DNA from: Calliopum simillimum
Taxonomy: Eukaryota > Arthropoda > Insecta > Diptera > Lauxaniidae
DNA length: 64,000 bases
Assembly: GCA_951812925.1 (NCBI GenBank)
Contig: OX638372.1
Location: forward strand, 49,937,722-50,001,721
Reading direction: 5' to 3'
Position 1 is the first letter of the stretch. The number at the start of each line of letters is the position of its first letter. The position numbers and the translations under genes were made by a program. The notes below the pieces were generated by a model. That model made no database searches and was not told where the DNA came from. It was given only the letters and a program-made list of their open reading frames with translations. Below are positions 12,288 through 24,131 of the stretch, piece by piece.

Positions 12288-13107
12288 TGGTCTATAACTT
12301 AATTCGTGTGGTTTTTTTTTCAAAATTTGAAAATTTATTTAAGAAAAACATATACAATAGTATTATTCAAAGTATTGTCCATCATTAGCCACTACATTTT
12401 CCCATCTTTCTGGTAACATATGGATTTCGCGCCAAAAGAACTGCTCGGGTTTTGAGGCCAAAAATGAATCAAGCCAATTTCTGATACCCTGTTCTGAAGT
12501 CAAGCGTATCCCGTTGAAAGCGTTTTGCATAGACCGAAAAAAGTGATAGTCGGACGGCGCAAGGTCCGGGCTATAAGGCTGGTGAGCCAAAACTTCCCAT
12601 CCAATATTTTCCAAATAGTTTTTAACCGGTCTCCCAACATGTGGCCGAGCGTTGTCATGTTGAAAAATTATGACATCGTGTCTGGTCGCATATTCCGGTC
12701 GTTTCTCGGCTTTGGCTCCATTTAAACGGATCAATTGTGCTCGATAGAGGTCACCTGTGAGCATTACAGCACCATGGATATTTGCCTTTGGCTGGGAAGG
12801 TCCTGGTTGTCCGGGCTTCACATATGAATGTTTGCGTTTCGAGTTGTCGTAATAGATCCATTTTTCATCCCCAGTCACAATCCAATGCAAAAATGACTTT
12901 CGGCAACAGTTTTCTTCATATTAAAGTAATGAAGAAGAACTCCCCGCATCCCCGCAAACAGGTGCAAAGTTCGACATATTTGAGTGAAAAAAAAATATAT
13001 GCTTAAAAAATCGCACAATGACAGTAGCTTTTGTAATATTGGAACGATGGAATAATAATCAAGTAACGCCATCTCTTAGCAAACCGCATGAATTAAGCTA
13101 TAGACCA
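12288..13107 (-). mobile_element. deleted mariner nested in the Tigger-like element
   Basis: Imperfect terminal repeats TGGTCTATAACTTAATTCGT at the left and the complement of TGGTCTATAGCTTAATTCAT at the right end (near 13107) bound a damaged mariner transposase gene. The length of about 820 bp against the usual 1.3 kb indicates internal loss. Confidence 0.75.
12363..12890 (-). pseudogene. mariner (DD34D) transposase, C-terminal part with in-frame deletion
   Basis: A 175-codon frame carrying the three catalytic regions: VTGDEKWIYYDN, FQHDNARPHVGR and PYSPDLAPSDYHFF, giving DD34D spacing between the second and third aspartates, then ERWENVVANDGQYFE. Between HGAVML and TGDLYRAQ about 20 residues usual in mariners (the WWD-containing stretch) are missing, without a frame change. 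Upstream, KTVAESHF-type sequence continues in a different frame near 12890, so the N-terminal part is frameshifted and incomplete. Confidence 0.85.
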
Positions 13108-13654
13108 AAGCACAATCAACTTTCGTTGGCGTTTAAAATATCAGTTTGATCAAAACCCTTTAATAATCCGGGAAGAACTAAGTTATTGAAATCATTTGCG
13201 CCTTTTGCGTTTTCTGAAGATTTTCTCCATGGACTTAACGAAAGACGACACCTTAACGGTTTTGCTTTTGCCATAGCTAGTTTGTAGGATTAAAATTTTT
13301 ATTGAGCTGTATTGAAAACTGTTTAGATTTTTCCGTCGTTATATTTTTTGTTCATTTTTATATAGTTGATCTTTAAAAAGGGGTATTTTACATGTATTTT
13401 TCATTTGAAAACCATTTTCTTCCTATCAATTAACCGGGGAAACCAATTAAGCGGGAATCAATTAACAGGGGATTTGGGTGCCTTTTTCAATGAGGACAGT
13501 TTCAATAGGATTTTTTTAGTTCAATTATCCGGGGAAGTCAATTAAAAGGGGGTCAATTAAGCGGGGTCTACTGTATAACGAAGCTTCTAGGAGGTGATAG
13601 AGGAGGCCTAGACTAACGAAAAATTGCGCCCGGAGAGGGGGGTCTAAAATGTAC

Positions 13655-16505
13655 CCCTGAGAAGTTATAGGGTTAAAACTGATTTTCTGACTTGTTTTGT
13701 TAGATCACCCTAACGTTTTAGAGAAAACATTTCTATCATAAAGTTTTAGCTAATTGTAAGAGCTTTCAGATAGTGCATAGCTGCCCGTCTAGAGTAAAAT
13801 TATAAAAATTTGGCACTCGCATAAAAAGTCGTGGCCCCCATGTAAAATTAATAAAAAAGAAAACATAAATTTTTTAAAATTATTGAAAACAACAACCAGC
13901 AAAGATTTCTAAATTAACAGTTACTTGTGCGAGTGTTTTTTTTTTTCGCAGATCTAAAAATCCTGAAAGTTCATAAAATGATCAAATTTGTTGTTGCCAT
14001 TGTGTGTTGTTGTCTTTTTTCTTTTCGATAGGAACCCTTGCGTTTTGTTGCAACAACAAAACATACAGTCCTGTGTGGACGAAAAAACAACAACAAAACA
14101 CAGTCTTGTGCGGTCGCAAAAAACAACAACAAAATTTACGCATATGTTGTTGCTGGTGGTCGATCGCAATTCTTCAAAATTTCGCATATACCGTTACTTG
14201 CGTGTGCGATTTTCATTTTCAAAAATTAAATTTTGCTGTGGCACGTGAGATCAAGTGATTTTCAAATAATGGCACTTTGCGATGGCACGCGTGGGCGGCT
14301 ATGAGATAGTGTATATGGTTTATAGGTACGGTGACCAACCGTCCTGTATTTCCGGGGACAGTTCTGTATTTCGGCTACGTGTCCCCGGAATTTATTTGAG
14401 AAATACGGGACATACAAATGTTCTGTATTTTATTTTGTGTCCCCTATTTGTCCTGTATTTGCACAGTTCATTTATTAATATGTATAAAATATCATTAAAA
14501 ACCTTAATTGTTTACCTAATTCATCACATATGAAGTTGCATATTTTCATATTTTTTATCAATAGCTTAAAAACCTCTTGAGAATATCGATACCTTAGAGC
14601 GCTATAGTCCTATCTCCATTTTTTCAATTGTTGGGAAATGCAAAAAGAAGATTTCAAACAGTGGTTATTTAGAATTGGCTGCCATTTTGATATAACGATA
14701 CATGCAAAAATTTTATCTATAATATATTTTAACATAATTTAATGGTTTTAACCAATTTTATTAATTTCTAACGAAATCCGAGCCAATTTATAGTACGTCA
14801 TTACTTTTGCCCTTACATAGAATTGTACTACTATTAAAATAAACGACATATTTTTTCCACTAAAATGTCGTCAAAAGTCATGATGCGCGTATAAAACACG
14901 AAATTTTTTTTTTTTTTTTTTTTTTAATTTTCGGTTCCGACATACAAGGGTCCCCCCTTGGGTGTAACAAAATTTGTTCAGTAATATGTCGTAAAAAGTT
15001 ATAAAACGCGAAGAAATCATTAAAAAACGAAAAAAATTTCTTAAAAATGTGAGTTATTTGAATATTCAGTGGAGATAGGACGTAGTGCTTTTAAAAAAAA
15101 TTACATTTTGGAGATATGATTTTTCAAATATTTTGTTGTTTTAGTAGTATTTTGACATTACACAGTTTTCCACACGGTGAAGAAGCCCACATTTTGAAAA
15201 TAATTTCTATTGCCAAAAAATACTAAGAGCCGTTTTAGCAATATCTAGGTAAAATTTAACTTGTGGATTGATATAAATTTTATATAAAATTTAATATCAA
15301 AGTGCCAGTTAAGGTTAAAGTCAATTTGAATGTAATACAAGTAAAAGAAATAAATGTTTTTATTAACGAGCAATAAATAAAGTTTAAATTTTTAAATTTA
15401 CGAAGAAAATTGTACAGTTGAGGTCCTCGTACTTAGATATACTTTTGCACTTTGAAAGAGGTTACATTTAGAGGTGAAAGTCTTTTGTTTTTGCTCATCA
15501 GTCTTTGTTTGCCCCAATATTTATCTGTCCCCGATTTTCTACCGACTGTCCCCGATTGTCCCCGTTTTTTTTCGCATAAATATCGTTTTGTCCCCGATTT
15601 TGCTCACACAGACATGGTCACCGTATTTATAGGGTTTAAAAGGATTTTGCAAAGTTCTGGAGTTTTGAAGTTGATATTTTAATATTTTTCCCACATTTTT
15701 TGACTTTGACGGCTATTTTAGTATGAAAAAGGTCTTATTAACCTATCATTTTGTGGAATTCTCGTTAAATTTTCTTTAATTCGGTAGTACATTTGTCATA
15801 CCAATTTTTTAATTTTAAAAGTGTATCTGGTTTATAGGGCTTAAAAGGATTTCGCAAAGTTCTGAACCTTTACAGTGGATATTTGTAATTTTTTCCTACT
15901 TTTTTGCTTCTACTTCAATTTTAGTATGAAATAGGTCCTATTTACATACCCTTTTATAATTTTTTTTGAAATTGCCGTTAAATTTCCTTTGATTCGATAC
16001 TGCATTTGTCATACCAATTTTTAAGTTTGAGATCAGAAAAAAATACTTTTATGTAGCAACACACGCCTTACTCACATAAGTACGTTGCGCTGCACATTAT
16101 CTACTGGAGCCTTCAGACGGATTGTTCTTGAAAAGCATGTTTTTCTGATCTCAAACCAAAAAATTGGTATAACAAATGTACTATCGAATTAATTGAAATT
16201 TAACAAGAATTAAAAAAAAAAATTAAATAGAAAAGTATATTAATGAGAAATTTTCCACACTAAAATGGCCGCCAAAGTCAAAAAGTTGGAAAAAAATACA
16301 AATATCGACTTTAAAGGTTCAGAAATTTGCAAACTACTTTTAAGCCCTATAAACCAGATACATTTTTAGAAAACTCAAACAATTGGCTAAATATTTTTCA
16401 TAAAGATTTCTCTAAAGCGTTGGGGTACCCAGCAAAATATTTATTTTTTTTTTTGTTAATCAAGTCAGAAAATCATTTTTTTCTCTATAACTTCTCAGGG
16501 TAGAA
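13655..16505. mobile_element. large foldback element with a nested hAT insertion
   Basis: Outer arms of about 100 bases: CCCTGAGAAGTTATAGGG, TGATTTTCTGACTTG and TTTAGAGAAA near 13655-13760, with their complements at 16395-16505. Inner units of about 205 bp beginning with a GTGTATCTGGTTTATAGGG-type phrase lie in tandem (about 14309 to 15820, split by the hAT, and 15831-16036), and inverted at 16141-16371. No transposase was recognised. Confidence 0.7.
14327..15625. mobile_element. hAT-type transposon, non-autonomous, perfect 8-bp target duplication
   Basis: Terminal inverted repeats TACGGTGACCA and TGGTCACCGTA. The flanks TTTATAGG at 14319-14326 and 15626-15633 are identical, the 8-bp duplication expected for hAT elements. 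Subterminal CCGGGGACA/GTCCCCG words recur near both ends. The 1299-bp interior has no transposase frame. It lies inside a repeat unit of the surrounding foldback element, which dates it as the younger insertion. Confidence 0.9.
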
Positions 16506-16779
16506 GCTCCGAATTATCGCAGTTGTATTATAAGCATATAATGCACTAAGGAATTAAAAATATTGTAACAAAATTTAGTCATTTCTATCACTGGATAAGC
16601 ACAGGGAAGTAAATTACTTTAACTGTAGCACAATTTTAGGTTTTTCCACTTTTTTAATGACATCGAATAGCCAAAATCTCACTTATCAAACTACAACTCT
16701 AAACTTTTCCAAGTGGACCGATATATCACCTTTTGCAGCAAATTCACCTCGACCCCCATACAATTAATTAATCTGCATA

Positions 16780-18833
16780 TGGGTGATTCTTAGATAACTG
16801 TGCTTTTTCGAGTTGTAAAATTGGCAGATATTTTTTTGGATTTTTGCAAGTTTCTTCATGCTATCTTATGTAAACACACTCTTAAAACTAACCTTTTAAG
16901 TAGATCAACAACAAGTGTGAATTTACGGCTTTGTTGTCGAAATTAAGAAATTTTGCTGCCACGTTTGTGACCAAATTGCCACGTTTGTGACATTTTAGCC
17001 ACAGTATGGAAAAATTTTGGTTTTGAAGCGTTTTGATGAGAGATATATTGCATATAATGACAAATTTATACTTCAAGACTAATTTTGCAACAGTGTCATG
17101 TCTCCGGTGGTCCATTTTTTTTATACCCTACGGCCCTAAAGATCAACTATGGTTCCCTGTCCTCTGTTTTAATAGCCGTTTATGACGGATTAGGATCTCC
17201 TAATTACAAATCTGATCTTGATTTTTTTCTATTACATCAGTATCCTTAGTTATCCTTGCTCAAAAGTGAAAAAATCACAGTTTTGACATCTACTTAACTA
17301 AAACAGCAATAAGTAAAATTAATTTTTGTCAATGGATTCAGACAGCCGAATTTATTATCAACAAGACAAAATTTACCGTTTTTCAATTGGATTCCCAGTT
17401 TCCGAGTTATAAGCCTTTAAAAAAAGGATACCTCTCAATAACACACAAAGGACCGAAAAATTAACAAAAATGGTAAGTTTTATTATTTTTACCAGAAATA
17501 TATTTTATCACGAAAATTTTAAGCCCTTGCAGACTAAAATCGGATGAAAAAATAAGGCTCTATTGTAGATTTAGTGAATGAACAGATGAAATTTTGATTC
17601 TGTGAATTTGCAAAGTAGTAGTTTAGTAGGCTTAGTCACTAAATCTAGAATAGAGCTGTCATTTTTCATGTGATTATGGTCTGCAAAGTCACGAAATTTT
17701 TGTAATTAAATATGTTATTGATAAAATTAATAAAACTTGATTTTTTGTAACTTTTCGGTCTCGAAAAATCCTTTGTATGTTATCGAAAGATGTCCTTAAT
17801 TTAAACGCTTATAACTCGGAAGCTAAGAATCCAATTAAAAAACGGTAAATTATGTCTTGTTGACAATAAATTTGGCTGTCTGAATCCATTGACAAAAATT
17901 TATTTTACTTGTTGTTGTTTTTGTTCAATAGCTTTAAGTAGATGTCAAAACAGTGATTTTTTCACTTTTGAGCAAGGATAACTCAGGATTCTGATGGTGT
18001 AGAAAAATTTTTGTATTAAAAACATAATTAATAGCCTTCAACTAAACATCTGTATACTCAAACTTTATATGAAATATGTTTTTTTGCAGACTGATAAAAA
18101 GTGCCACGTTTGTGACATTTATTGTAAAGCACGCTTTTGAGTTCAAGATTTTTCCGAAAGAATTTGGGGTCATGTCTGCAAATCCTACAAAAAAATTGTT
18201 TCACGCATAAAATAAAATGTCCTACCTGGGAGTGCCGAGTGCCACGTTTGTGACCATAATTTTTAGAAAAAACGGTTTTTGTTTATAAAATGCCCTATAA
18301 AACGCAAACAGATTTCTTTTTGGACGCGTTCGGACATGATGACGTTTGGGTGATGGATAGTGATCAGAATTAATGCATGTGTATTGCAATCTATTGACTG
18401 AAACAGTAGTACCATGCAGTAGTAGCATAATACTTTTAAGAAATTTTTTTTTCCAAAACTAGGGGACAGTTTTCAATTCGAAATTGTGCCCTCTAAAAAT
18501 TGTTTAAAACTGCAGATGAGCTCAGAATATTGTAGCCTTACGTATTTACTTAATATGTGTAGTAACTTGTTTTCAGTTCTATTTCCGTTTTTTGGTCGTT
18601 TTTCATCGTTTTGTGTTTAAAAAGTAGGGGTAGGACATGCCACGTTTGTGACATTTGGGTTATATTTGCAAACTTTCAAAGTAGACCAATAAATATTTGG
18701 TGGTAAAATTGATACGCTCTATTAGAAAAGCATAGTTTCTAACTTATAGCGTAATTTTTTGTGAAAAAAAAGCCTACTGTATAGGTGAAATCTCCAGAGG
18801 ACACAAAAAGTACAGTTATCTGAGAATCACCCA
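16780..18833. mobile_element. 2.05-kb foldback element with five copies of GCCACGTTTGTGAC
   Basis: Termini TGGGTGATTCTTAGATAACT and the complement of TGGGTGATTCTCAGATAACT, each flanked by TA. A second inverted repeat of about 370 bases per arm (about 17234-17620 against 17620-17990) makes up the centre. The 14-mer GCCACGTTTGTGAC occurs at 16958, 16978, 18103, 18241 and 18639, all in the same orientation and all outside the central hairpin. No transposase frame. Confidence 0.8.
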
Positions 18834-18835
18834 TA

Positions 18836-21800
18836 TTTTTATTTGTAGCATGAACCGATATATGGTCAAAAAATACTTACAAGCTTTATGCCTTACTTCA
18901 AAGGCAGATAACGCGGAAAATAAGAGTTCAATCGCAAATGTTTAAGAGTATAGTTTGATCAGGAAGGTTATGACTAAATGGAATTACACCTTTTCCTGCA
19001 ACTTTGACATTACGTTAAGGAGAACTTTGTTGTATAGAAATTTTCTGTATGGGAGTTTCACTATATTACAATCCAAAAAATCCTTGGAATGAGTAGCACT
19101 ATATACCTAATTTTTTATATTAAATCAGGATATAAAAAAATCATAAAAATTGGAACCTGAAATCAACGACATATGGTTTTTTAGCTTAGAAAACCTTTAA
19201 AAAATGTTTTTCGAAATTTATCGAGCGACTCATTTCAATCACTTTTGAGATCGTAATAAAACTACATCAAGCCAAGACTTTGCATAAATTGCGCCACCGC
19301 TAAATGACCTTCAAAAAAAATTTCTAAAAATCTCAGCTCACTTTTTCGACACGACACGATTAATCGTGGAAATTTCAATCCATTTTTTTGTTTTTTTTTT
19401 TTAATTACGAGGCTAAGGCTAAAAGGGGACAATTTGTCTAGTAAAAATTTTATTCCATTTCTTTTTTTATATTTTGTGTGCCTCTTTCATTAATAAGACA
19501 AAAATTAGTAATAAAATATTAAATTCAACATAAAATTTAAACAAAAATGACACATGCAAAATTCATGAAAGAATCATGTGCTTTGTCAGCGCATTTCTTT
19601 TAAAATGCTAAGAATAAATCACAATTAAAATTTCTACCTAAAATTTAATTCATCACTGGGCATAATAAAAATCACACAAATAGCTAACGCTTCTTTAGAT
19701 TCAAAGTAGAAATGAACATGTACGTGAGGAAAAACATGTGTGTGTGTAAAATATACTCATCTCATATATATGTACAAATGTATGTAGCGAAAGCAACATT
19801 TGATGACAGATTATTGGTGTGATAAGTAGAGCATCAATTACAACGGATAGCTAAAATTAGCAATGAAATTCTTACTGAAACCTTTGTCATATGCAGAATT
19901 TCTTAATTACACACACTTAAAAAAAAAAAACTTATCACACACTCAAATACTGTGGTATAAAATCGAAACCTTTCTAAAAATACCACGAATACATATTTAG
20001 TATCTATATTCTATTCTCATTTTGACGCTCCAAAGTATCAAGATATAAACTTTAAAAAAGCAAAATATCTCGGAAACGGTTATTTTTTCATACACATGTA
20101 TGAATACTATGCATGAGCTGATTCAAAGATATTCGTTAAAAATCGATTTTTGGGAACCATTGCAGTTTTTACAAATATCTCCTAAGCCATATCTTCAACG
20201 GATGTGATTTTTTAACCGATATCATTTTTTGTAACTTAACATTATCAAGTTTACATCTTCAACTTTCCATGAAAACAGAGTTTAAATTTTTTCCTTTTAT
20301 ATGGCAGCCAATTCACATTATGACATTACTTTGTCGCTTTTTATCCAATTCGTAAGGTATATTTAAAATTTTTAGTCTCATCTTTTATTTGATATTTTTC
20401 TTGATACTGTCTTGTGTCCTTGCGTACTCTTACTTGCACAACCATCAAGTACTTGTATTAATGAATGTGTTTCTAACTAAAGAAACCTAAAAAGGCTTTG
20501 CATATTTTGGGGCTTTATAATGCGCTTAGTGCAAATAAAGAAAACGTTGTTATTTTGTCCTTTGGCATATTCATACAATTTGTTATTTGCATTTAAACTT
20601 TGCTTTTGTGTCAAAGAATGAACTTTGGCTATTTGCCACTAAGCTAGGTATAATGGAATCTATGTATTCGTAGAATATATTTTTATTTTGTCTAAAATTC
20701 TGAACTATTTGCATATCTGTGGACATTTGACAAAACAACCTAAGTCGAGATAAGACAATTCTCCAAGATTTTAGTCCTAAATATAAAATTTGAATACGCT
20801 TCCATTGGTATATTTGCCATGTCTCTATGATTTCTGGTTCCAGATATATAAGGGTGTCCCATAGTTCACGCAAGATTTGAACTTAGCGCCATTCGTGCGG
20901 TGAAGTGTAATGAACCAAAAGAAAAAAATAATTTGACAGCTGACAATTTAAGATTAATAAAAATTTATGAAAGGAGGAGCATCAACGAAATTGAGCCACA
21001 TTATTGAAAAGTAGTTAAACAGTTTTTAGGCTCTCCTGAAAAGTTGCCAATTTCGAGCAGACAAATTTTATTTTTTTTTTTTTTTTATAGAAAATTCTTT
21101 TTTTTTTTTGTAAAACTTTGGCTACACCTAAGTATTTCATCTTAATTTCTAATCATAAAATTGATATTTGAGATCGCAAAGCAAAAACACTGTTTGGATC
21201 ATAATTCATTAAAATTACCGGCCAAAGAGTTTAAAGCATTTTTTGGGTATATCTTCAAGTTTATTTGTGCATCAAAAGTCATTTTCTTGTGGTGAAAAAC
21301 TCGAGTGTGGAAAATGATAGCGAAATAGTCATTCCCAATGTGCTTTCGAATACTGAATTTGATGCTATCACGTTTGGACTTTGAAATATCCTATTCGAAA
21401 AGTTTAAGAAACACATATTTTTGCAAATTTTAAATGGTCATAGCTTTGCAAACATAAATCCTAGATGACCATTCGGCAACTCCATTTAAGTTATAAATGA
21501 GTCAAATTAAAAAACAAAAACGTCAAAATAGCCAAAACCGTATTTGAACACTTTTCAGAATATTTAGCATGGGATATTTCACAGAAAGCAAAAAAGATAC
21601 ACAAGAAATTCAAAACGGATTTTGAAGAAAAAAACTAGTACTTATGAACACCATATCAAAGTTTCCGTCAAACGAGTTTTTTTTAACTTCCAGGTTAGTA
21701 TACTTTAAAATCAAGACAGGATAAAGAAGTACTGCGACTGGTTTCTGCCTTAACGTCGATAAGTACATTGCTGTTGAACATTTCTGTAGTGGTTTGTTGT

Positions 21801-23772
21801 TTGTCTTTTTTTTAAGGAGTCACGGGTTCGAGTACGGTTTCTGGCAAGATTTAACTAAAACTGATCTGATGAGGCTATATACATGTTTATATATGAAAAT
21901 ATATAAATATGTATGTGGAAGTAGCCGAAACATATGTAATCAATTTCCATGTTAACACTTGCTTTCGTCTGTTGTTGAAAAATTGCAAAAATGACTGTTT
22001 AATTAGTTCAATATAAAAATTATCATACTTCAATTTAGAAAAAAGCGCGTTGGTACTTTCATTAGTACTATACAAGCAAAAAAACAGTCAATAAACTAAC
22101 TTCATGAAAAAAATAAATTTAAAAAAAAAAAGAAGAATTTTCAAATTCCCTGCAAAGATATGCGCAACTGTCTGCACAATGTTTTTTGAAATGAAATTTC
22201 AATTTTCGGGTTCATAAAATGAAAAGAAAATAATAGCGATTTTGGGACCAACATCATTTTGCAATACTCGGCTTAGGACAACATACATTTTCATCAAACT
22301 TAAAATTAATGGCAACTTGGCACCAAGACTCGTTTCAAAACCAGACAAGAAAATCTATTTCAAATTCAAGTCCAAAAAATAAAGATCACCAAATTTTCTT
22401 CAATTGAGGAGTGGCCGTACCAAAAGGCCTAAGTACCATTTCGAGGCAAAAGTAATGTCATACTTTTTATGTGCCTAATAGTCTGTTATTTGACTGTTTT
22501 AATTTGTTTAACTCAATGACATCAATTTCACGCTATCAAGAAAATTTTTAGTGAAAACAGAAAACAATTTAACTAATTTCTAACAAATTGCCACCCGTTT
22601 CATATTATGACATTACCTTTGAAATGGTACTATTGTGTTTTTTTTTTCTTGGTCACACGAAATGGGCTCCGGGAGGCAAATATATTCGCTGGGCCACTTG
22701 TATACTTCTTTTTCTGCAATAAACTTGTGCTTCAGATGTGCAATCAGAATATTAACACTCCGTCTATCAGTGACAGTAAAAAATTTACGTGCGTAAACTA
22801 TGGTTTTGCATCGTCTTTTTTCAGACACAATGCAAGACCTCTATGACCGAGAGCTTATGGCATATCCATGTTGTTAAATGAACACCGTGTTTGTGAGACC
22901 GAAATCCAAATTCCTGTCTTTTTGTTTCGTCTATATAAGACATGGGACTATCTCCAGGGATTCCATTCGAAGCCTTTGCCGTGAAGAAAACATACTACCA
23001 TTACAGAAGAATTAACTTACGACAGAAGCTTCTATCACCAAAGGGTCTACAAAAGCTTAGCTTAGAAGAAAATGACTCTAGTTGTGATTGAAAGGCGTCG
23101 ACTTGTTAGTCCTGCTACCGTTGTTCATCAATCAATCTAAATGGTGAAATAAGAGACTGGAATTTTTCGAAATCTTCCAAAAAAATTTGTATCGGCCGAT
23201 TTGCGCGATCCATTTGACATTCGATCGAAACAAGAATCTAAAGAATGAACAGCTTTATGATCAAAGAAAGGTTTTGTTCAAAAATTCGTAAGTGTCCGTC
23301 GAATGGCCTTGTTATATGTTCACTTAGTTATTGATAAATCTACCCAATCGACAGAGCTACAAATTTCTTTTAAAAAGATTTTCTCTTGTTTTACATTAAT
23401 CTTTCATATCTAAGAGTGTATGGAAAATGGCGATAGCCACGATCGAAAATGCACTCCATCCAGAGCTCCAGGTATATCAGAGGGTATACGAAAATCAATC
23501 GAAATCAAATAATTCTAAGTACCATTTGAAGGATTTGTTATTATATACAGCTAAAGATATGACTTTATTTCGTTACACACATGGTTTTAGTAATAATTGG
23601 GAAAAATTCAAATTGGACGAAAAAAATATAGTGACTGTTACAACATTTTGATGCTTTGTATCACAAGGCGGCCTATAGGCACGGTACGGTTTGAGGCGAG
23701 TGAGGAGAAAGTTAAAACATTATTTTATCAAATTGATTATTTTTCTTATAGCTCACATACATAGCTACACTA
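18836..23772. other. no gene recognised in about 5 kb
   Basis: A/T-rich sequence with scattered low-complexity runs. A tRNA-like B-box phrase (GGGTTCGAGTAC, about 21829) may belong to a decayed SINE. The word TTATGACATTAC occurs at about 20320 and 22605. Frames such as 20583-20873 and 22607-22846 resemble no family I know. Confidence 0.45.
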
Positions 23773-24100
23773 GGGCGTTTCACGAAAACCACTTTTTTGA
23801 TTTTTTTCAAACCTTAAAGCGGATTTGGGTGTATTATCATGACTTTTTTCGTATTCTACGGGTCCAAGCGACTCAAAAGTGAGTGATTTAGTTAGTCAGA
23901 GTTATTTAAAAACAATAAAACAGGTATTAAACAATTTATTTTTACAGTTTGGAAACATTTTTTTAAAAAGTTGATATCACGACCTCTAAATGACCAATAA
24001 AAAATCTGAAAAAATTCATGGGTTATTTTTATCCCATAATACACCCAAATCCACTTTAAGGTTTGAAAAAAATCAAAAAAGTGGTTTTCGTGAAATGCCC
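23773..24100. mobile_element. 328-bp MITE
   Basis: Inverted arms of about 70 bases: GGGCGTTTCACGAAAACCAC at the left, complement ending TTTCGTGAAATGCCC at the right, pairing through TTTGATTTTTTTCAAACCTT and GGATTTGGGTGTATTAT. It stops 31 bases short of the mariner on its right. Confidence 0.8.
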
Positions 24101-24131
24101 AAGAACGATTTTTAAAAAATTTTTGTTTCTA

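Larger units (their letters stand above)
11607..13573. mobile_element. Tigger/pogo-like DNA transposon with iterated subterminal repeats
   Basis: Terminal inverted repeats CAGTAGACCCCGCTTAA at the left and the exact complement ending at 13573, flanked by TA on both sides (11605, 13574). CAGT termini with TA duplication fit the Tigger/pogo group. Inside both ends, words of the type CAATTAACCGGGG and CAATTAAGCGGGG recur several times in both orientations. No intact transposase; a mariner relic is nested at 12288-13107. Confidence 0.85.

Noticed and set aside
13954..14258. Several overlapping frames rich in Gln, Asn and Val
   Set aside because: They arise from GTT/CAA runs and overlap each other on both strands.
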